Source: Arthrobacter sp. PAMC 25486 (GTDB lineage Bacteria; Actinomycetota; Actinomycetes; Actinomycetales; Micrococcaceae). Taken from it: a stretch of 64,000 nt of DNA. Below the pieces are notes generated by a model, which saw only the letters and a program-made list of their open reading frames with translations, had not been told where the DNA came from and ran no database searches. Below are positions 59,765-64,000 of this stretch, piece by piece. Both the position numbers and the translations under genes were made by a program. The stretch's first letter is position 1, and each line of letters opens with the position of its first letter. The stretch lies in assembly GCF_000785535.1 (NCBI RefSeq), contig NZ_CP007595.1, positions 2,812,439 to 2,876,438 on the forward strand, written 5' to 3'.

Positions 59765-60307
59765 ATGACTGCTATCCCAACCGCAAAAGCAACTATCAGC
59801 ACCAGCCTTGGCGACATCGTGGTGAACCTCTTCGGAAACCACGCTCCCAAGACAGTGGCCAACTTCGTGGGCCTGGCAACCGGCACCATCGAGTGGACCC
59901 ACCCGGCCACAGGTGAAAAGACCAACGCCCCGTTGTACAACGGCACCATCTTCCACCGCATCATCAAGGACTTCATGATCCAGGCTGGCGACCCCTTGGG
60001 CCGTGGCATTGGCGGCCCCGGCTTCCAATTTGACGATGAAATCAGCCCTGACCTGAACTTCAACGAGCCCTACAAATTTGCCATGGCAAATGCCGGCATC
60101 CAGGGCGGCCGCGGCACCAACGGTTCACAGTTCTTCATCACCACCGTGAACACCAGCTGGCTGCAGGGCAAGCACTCCATCTTCGGCGATGTCACCGATG
60201 AGGCCTCACGCGCGGTTGTCGACGCCATTGAAGGCGTTGCAACCGGTGCAGGCGACAAGCCCCGCGAAGACGTTGTCATCAACTCCGTCACCGTTGAGCA
60301 GCTCTAA
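59765..60307 (+). CDS. ppiA: cyclophilin-type peptidyl-prolyl isomerase
   Basis: A 180-residue cytoplasmic cyclophilin with FHRIIKDFMIQAGDP (about residues 59-73), AMANAGIQGGRGTNGSQFFIT (about 105-125) and LQGKHSIFGDV. It catalyses cis-trans isomerisation of X-Pro bonds in folding. No signal peptide is present. It corresponds in position and length to mycobacterial ppiA, downstream of the tRNA pair. The long hairpin after it ends the transcript. Confidence 0.93.
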   Translation: MTAIPTAKATISTSLGDIVVNLFGNHAPKTVANFVGLATGTIEWTHPATGEKTNAPLYNGTIFHRIIKDFMIQAGDPLGRGIGGPGFQFDDEISPDLNFNEPYKFAMANAGIQGGRGTNGSQFFITTVNTSWLQGKHSIFGDVTDEASRAVVDAIEGVATGAGDKPREDVVINSVTVEQL

Positions 60308-60339
60308 GCAATCGAGCTTTAGGCACTAGTTCGTTTTCC

Positions 60340-60390
60340 TGGCTTCAGCCGCCGGTTCCCTGTGGGCCGGTGGTTGAAGCCATCCTTTTA
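60340..60390 (+). terminator. terminator after ppiA
   Basis: Sixteen-base arms (60340-60355 and 60367-60382, core TGGCTTCA/TGAAGCCA plus GC pairs with two wobbles) enclose an 11-base loop and lead into TCCTTTTA. Confidence 0.8.
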
Positions 60391-60412
60391 TCTCTTCGCT
60401 GAGGACTCCACA

Positions 60413-61273
60413 ATGAGCACGCCATTCCCGGTCCAGGACCCTTCCACAGGTGCCCCTGTCTGCCCGCGCCACCCTGACCGAGTTTCCTACGTGAGCTGCC
60501 AGCGGTGCGGACGGCCAACCTGCCCTGACTGCCAGCGCAGCGCCGCTGTGGGTGTCCAGTGTGTTGACTGTGTCCGTGAATCGACCAAGGCCGTCCCATC
60601 CCGGCGGACAATCTTCGGCGGTGTGGCCCGTGCCGGGCGACCCGTCATCACCATGACCATGATGGCGATTTGTGTTGTGGCTTTTGCACTGGACCTGGCC
60701 ATCCCCAAAGGCTTCATCTTTCAAAATTTCGCCTATGCCCCGTTCCTGACCGAATCGGAACCGTGGCGCATGGTGACCTCGGCCTTCCTGCACTCAACGA
60801 ACTTCATGCACATCGCCTTTAATATGTACGCGCTGTGGATTTTAGGCAACGCCCTGGAACCGGCTTTTGGCAGGGCACGATTCCTTGCCATCTATCTCGT
60901 CAGCGCACTGGCAGGTTCCGTAGGGGTCCTGCTGTTGTCCCCCATCGACACAGTGGTTGTAGGGGCCTCAGGCGCCGTGTTCGGCCTCTTTGGTGCACTC
61001 TTTGTGGTGCAGAAGAAGCGTGGCGGCGACCTTCGCCAAATCGTTGTGCTCCTGCTGATCAACGCAGCCATTGGCTTCATCATCCCGAACATCGCCTGGC
61101 AGGCACACCTGGGTGGCTTGATTGCCGGCGTCCTGTGCGCGGCGGCCGTCGCCTACGCCCCTACTAAGAACCGCGCCCTGATCCAGTGGGGCGGCATTGG
61201 CGCCGTGGCGCTGCTGTTGGTGGGTTTGACCCTCTGGAAGGTCTCCACCTTCCCGATCATCATCTTCGGTTAA
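60413..61273 (+). CDS. rhomboid-family intramembrane protease with zinc-binding N-terminus
   Basis: A 286-residue protein. The N-terminal ~55 residues have four Cys-x2-Cys-like pairs and a His (CPRHPDR, CQRCGRPTCPDCQ, CVDC), like a B-box or ribbon zinc finger. Six membrane helices follow from about residue 78. The catalytic serine is in GASGAVFGLFGAL and the histidine in AHLGGLIAGVL. It cleaves within membrane helices; the substrate is unknown. I take ATG 60413, seven bases after GAGGA. This fusion is common in actinobacterial rhomboids next to ppiA. Confidence 0.92.
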   Translation: MSTPFPVQDPSTGAPVCPRHPDRVSYVSCQRCGRPTCPDCQRSAAVGVQCVDCVRESTKAVPSRRTIFGGVARAGRPVITMTMMAICVVAFALDLAIPKGFIFQNFAYAPFLTESEPWRMVTSAFLHSTNFMHIAFNMYALWILGNALEPAFGRARFLAIYLVSALAGSVGVLLLSPIDTVVVGASGAVFGLFGALFVVQKKRGGDLRQIVVLLLINAAIGFIIPNIAWQAHLGGLIAGVLCAAAVAYAPTKNRALIQWGGIGAVALLLVGLTLWKVSTFPIIIFG

Positions 61274-61351
61274 AGCTCGACGGCGGCCGGCTCACCGTTG
61301 TCTCGCATCCCGCAGGACATCGGTGACCGTCCGGACCGTCCGGTCGGCCCT

Positions 61352-61903
61352 TCAGGGCTTGAGTCTGCGGTACTCCCCGCCGTAGTGGATCAACGGTGAG
61401 ACGTCTTTGGTCCACGGCGCGTCCTCACCCATGGAAACCACCTGACCCACGACCAGCAAATGCGTTGCTGCCGTGTGGATGTCGGTCGTTTCAACTTCAA
61501 AGTAGGCCAGTGCGCCGGCAATGACAGCATTGTCGGTGAGTGGCCCGCGCCTGAAATCAATCTGGTTCAATAGGCCTTCGATGGGGGTCCCCGGACTGGC
61601 CAACCAATTTGCCGGGGATTTCTGCTCCGCCGTGAGCAGCGACAGCGCCCACGTGCCCGACTCCGCCACTGCCAGCGCAATCCTGGATTCGGCGTAGAGG
61701 CTGACCAACAATGTCGGAGGGTCATAGGACACTGACAGGTAGGCACTTACCGTGGCTGCATAGTCACGGTTGCGCAGCCGGGTGCTGATAATGGCCACTG
61801 AGCTGCCCTGTTCTGCACTGAGGCGGCGATACTCATCGATCTGTTCTTCACTGGGCTGCTGTGGGAAAACCCTGTGGACATCAAGAGAATCGGCAAGTTC
61901 CAT
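61352..61903 (-). CDS. flavin reductase family protein
   Basis: A 183-residue protein of the FMN-binding split-barrel/flavin-reductase family: DYAATVSAYLSVSYDPPTLLVSLYAES (about 48-74) is the flavin-contacting segment, and a conserved HLLVVGQVVS follows near residue 143. Relatives reduce FMN or FAD for a partner monooxygenase, but no monooxygenase is next to it. The gene is monocistronic and is divergent from the DnaA-box cluster upstream. Confidence 0.87.
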   Translation of the reverse strand: MELADSLDVHRVFPQQPSEEQIDEYRRLSAEQGSSVAIISTRLRNRDYAATVSAYLSVSYDPPTLLVSLYAESRIALAVAESGTWALSLLTAEQKSPANWLASPGTPIEGLLNQIDFRRGPLTDNAVIAGALAYFEVETTDIHTAATHLLVVGQVVSMGEDAPWTKDVSPLIHYGGEYRRLKP

Positions 61904-62456
61904 GACTCCATACTTTCACGTATCCACAGTTATCCACAGCACTGTCCACACATGGGCATAACTTACAGAGCTGTAGTTCGAGTAGTTTAAAGTTCGTCGT
62001 ACACGTAGTTACCCACAGGGTTTTGCACAATGGGTATAAGTTACACACATGTAATTCCACAGCTGTGGATTACTTTCTGACGGGGCTCAACGGCAAGGAC
62101 GGCGTAATCAGCCCAAAGTTATCCACTTCTGTGGATAACTTTGTGAACAACTATGGATAACCCCGGTTTCGAAGATGGCTTGTGGATAGTTCGAATGAGT
62201 TGTCAACGTCGGTGGATAAGTCTGTGGGTTGTGGGAAAAAGTTATCCACACTGTGGATAACACTGGGGACAGTGACCTATTTTCACGCTGCTGGCACTTC
62301 GTGCGTCTGTTCGTCCGCCAGCCGTAACTGCATCGCTGGGCTGCGCCTTGCGGCGCCCCGGGCGGAGCGTTCCAGCAAATGGACGAACCCAGAAATTCTG
62401 AGGCAAGCCCTGAGCCCACTGGGCAGATGTTTGAAGATTACTGTCCTCTCGCTTAG
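61904..62456. other. intergenic region with a dense DnaA-box cluster
   Basis: Between the divergent flavin reductase and acetyltransferase genes, at 61920-62260, there are four perfect TTATCCACA boxes: 61930-61938 (plus), 62130-62138 (minus), 62242-62250 (plus) and 62252-62260 (minus). One-mismatch sites are at 61920, 61942, 62009, 62064 (minus), 62119, 62152 (minus), 62181 (minus) and 62211 (minus). No gene is present. The 190 bases to the right show nothing. Confidence 0.88.
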
Positions 62457-63026
62457 TTGCGTGTTGTGACTGCGCGACCGGAGCTCCGTGTGCCGCGCGG
62501 TGATGAGCTGTCGGAGTTTGCCGCCGTCGCTGCCGCAGGCGTGCATGGTCCCGGAGCGAATCCGTTCTTAACGCCGCGGACTGATCTTCCACCGCGTGAC
62601 CGGGCTCTTTATGTGATGCAGCAGTATTGGAGCCGTCGCGGTTCGTGGGACCTTCAGGATTGGGCCTTGGAACTGGGTGTATTTCACGGTGGCCGGTCTG
62701 TCGGCACTGTTGCGCTGAGAGCTCGAAGTTTTTCAGTCTTGCGTGAGGTGAGAACTGAATCGTGGCTGGGCGTTGTGCACCACTGGCAAGGCATTGGTAC
62801 AGAATCCCGGGCAGCCATGCCGAGCCTCGCATTTGAGGTGTTGGGGGCGATAAATGCTGTTACCGAGGCCTTTCAAGACAACAAGGGCTCACAGGGAGTC
62901 TCACAGAAACTCGCCTATGGTCACGGCGGTGTCTCCAGATCCGTCCTGGCAGGGAGGGCGATGGTGTCTGACCGCCTCCGTCTTGACCGCCAGGACTGGG
63001 CAAAGACCAATGCAGCGCACTCATAA
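62457..63026 (+). CDS. GNAT-family N-acetyltransferase
   Basis: A 189-residue RimJ/RimL-like acetyltransferase: the second half has LGVVHHWQGIGTESRAAMPSL, with the acetyl-CoA loop WQGIGTESRA, and NAVTEAFQDNKGSQGVSQKLAYG. The start is TTG 62457, directly preceded by an in-frame stop; GTG 62466 is an alternative. Relatives acetylate ribosomal proteins or other N-termini; the substrate is unknown. Confidence 0.8.
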   Translation: MRVVTARPELRVPRGDELSEFAAVAAAGVHGPGANPFLTPRTDLPPRDRALYVMQQYWSRRGSWDLQDWALELGVFHGGRSVGTVALRARSFSVLREVRTESWLGVVHHWQGIGTESRAAMPSLAFEVLGAINAVTEAFQDNKGSQGVSQKLAYGHGGVSRSVLAGRAMVSDRLRLDRQDWAKTNAAHS

Positions 63027-63121
63027 ATCACTAGTCTCGCTGCGCGCCTTTCCCTTTTCGGTGCCTAGGCCACATCAGAAAGGGCGTCAAGGACTTAGTT
63101 GTACTCGGGTACTTTTGAGGA

Positions 63122-63577
63122 ATGGAAATTAGGGACGGTGTCATCGAAAGTGACCAGAGACGCTGCATCGATTTATGGCTCGACGCTGTGGCAACAAGGG
63201 ACGGGCACATTGATGCAGTCGCTGTCGGCCTACGTGCCCAAGAGAAATTCACCTGCAGGATCGTCCGATTCGCTGCACTTGGCGATGATGTGGAAGGTTT
63301 TGCACTCACCGTCGATGGAGGGGGCGGGGTTGCGTGTCTGGAGATGTTGGCAGTGGCGCCGCAGGCTTCTCGTCGCGGCGGGGGACGGACACTTTTAGTC
63401 GATGCTTTGACGTGCGCTGCAAATGCTGGCTTCAGCAGATTTGAGCTGAAAGTTCGTGAGGAAAACACAGGAGCGATCAACCTCTACAGGTCGGCCGGGA
63501 TGACTCAGATTGGTGTCGCGGCAGAACATCCACTGGGTGGGTTGCCCATGGTGACCTTTGGCTGTTCGATGTTGTGA
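63122..63577 (+). CDS. GNAT-family N-acetyltransferase
   Basis: A 151-residue single-domain GNAT protein with LEMLAVAPQASRRGGGRTLLVDAL (about residues 73-97), the acetyl-CoA-binding loop, and the helix-strand end FELKVREENTGAINLYRSAGM. It is unrelated in detail to the preceding acetyltransferase and lies 95 bases after it. Substrate unknown. Confidence 0.87.
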   Translation: MEIRDGVIESDQRRCIDLWLDAVATRDGHIDAVAVGLRAQEKFTCRIVRFAALGDDVEGFALTVDGGGGVACLEMLAVAPQASRRGGGRTLLVDALTCAANAGFSRFELKVREENTGAINLYRSAGMTQIGVAAEHPLGGLPMVTFGCSML

Positions 63578-63619
63578 TTTGTGGCCGGCGGGCAGCGCTG
63601 ACAAGTGGATAATGGGCGA

Positions 63620-64000
63620 ATGACTTCTGATGCCCACCTGGACGCCGTGCTCATCGGCGGCCGTGAAGAACGCCCCATTGTCATCGTCGATTATGATCCC
63701 CACTGGGCCGAACGATTCACAAAACTGGCTCAGCAAATCCGTGGTGCAATCGGAGAACACACGCTCATGGTTGAGCACATTGGCTCCACCTCGGTCCCGG
63801 GCCTGGCAGCCAAACCGATCATCGACATTTTGCTCACGATCCGGGATGTTGCCGACGAGACCGCCTACCTGCCTCAACTGGAGGATGCCGGCTTTGTTCT
63901 ACGGGTCCGGGAACCGGGGCACCGCATGTTCAGGACCGCAGAACGGGACGTGCACATCCATGTATTCTCCAGCGGCAATGCAGCTGTGCCGCCGTACCTG
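63620..64000 (+). CDS. GrpB-family protein, 3' end missing
   Basis: The first 127 codons of a GrpB (UPF0157)-family protein: IVDYDPHWAERFTKLAQQIR, VEHIGSTSVPGLAAKPIIDI (the nucleotidyltransferase-like signature) and MFRTAERDVHIHVFSSG. The right part of the gene is outside the window. The family has a nucleotidyltransferase fold, and its substrate is not established here. Confidence 0.88.
   Translation, partial: MTSDAHLDAVLIGGREERPIVIVDYDPHWAERFTKLAQQIRGAIGEHTLMVEHIGSTSVPGLAAKPIIDILLTIRDVADETAYLPQLEDAGFVLRVREPGHRMFRTAERDVHIHVFSSGNAAVPPYL

Overview
The window is a high-GC chromosomal segment from a Gram-positive actinobacterium, most likely an Arthrobacter-like member of the Micrococcaceae. 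The evidence is the gene order around the origin: murJ, trxB, trxA, parB, parA, rsmG, jag, yidC, yidD, rnpA, rpmH, dnaA, dnaN, gnd, recF, dciA, gyrB, gyrA, a DUF3566 gene, tRNA-Ile, tRNA-Ala, a cyclophilin and a rhomboid protease. Frequent GTG/TTG starts, NarL-type two-component pairs and a DUF222/HNH gene fit the same group. No rRNA genes and no CRISPR array are present.

Layout. 1-5219: end of a PAP2 phosphatase, an MFS transporter, a divergent and decayed aminophosphonate gene pair (phosphonatase-like hydrolase and FAD oxidoreductase), and an ABC-F ATPase. 5335-17715: three NarL-family two-component systems interleaved with two ABC export/permease modules and an NlpC/P60 wall hydrolase. 17826-24243: a META-type lipoprotein, a phytoene-dehydrogenase-like oxidoreductase overlapping a polytopic membrane protein, a histidine phosphatase, the CCA-adding enzyme and a Nudix hydrolase. 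24359-29193: murJ, a membrane protein with a truncated kinase-like N-lobe, and the thioredoxin pair. 29544-31850: a DUF222/HNH protein behind a near-consensus promoter that should give a leaderless mRNA. 31851-39474: a degraded zone with an IS481-type transposase remnant, an IS110-type transposase broken by a 13-base tandem duplication, a perfect 24-bp inverted repeat, one intact acetyltransferase and several parS sites.

39475-44958 (minus strand) holds segregation (parB, parA), rsmG, and the membrane-insertion/ribosome block jag-yidC-yidD-rnpA-rpmH. The origin lies at rpmH-dnaA-dnaN, with DnaA boxes on both sides of dnaA. From dnaA to the DUF3566 gene (45512-57043) the plus strand carries initiation, the clamp, gap repair, helicase loading and gyrase. 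Two tRNA genes follow with a 39-residue protein between them, then a DMT exporter, an 11-residue-repeat membrane protein at the position where mycobacteria have cwsA, cyclophilin and rhomboid. A dense second cluster of DnaA boxes (61920-62260) sits about 15 kb beyond dnaA. Two acetyltransferases and the start of a GrpB-family gene finish the window.

Most of the window is conserved core. The items most worth a second look are the distal DnaA-box cluster, the 11-residue-repeat protein, the free-standing kinase-like protein next to murJ, and the remnants between trxA and parB. I found no complete, clearly undescribed multi-gene system.
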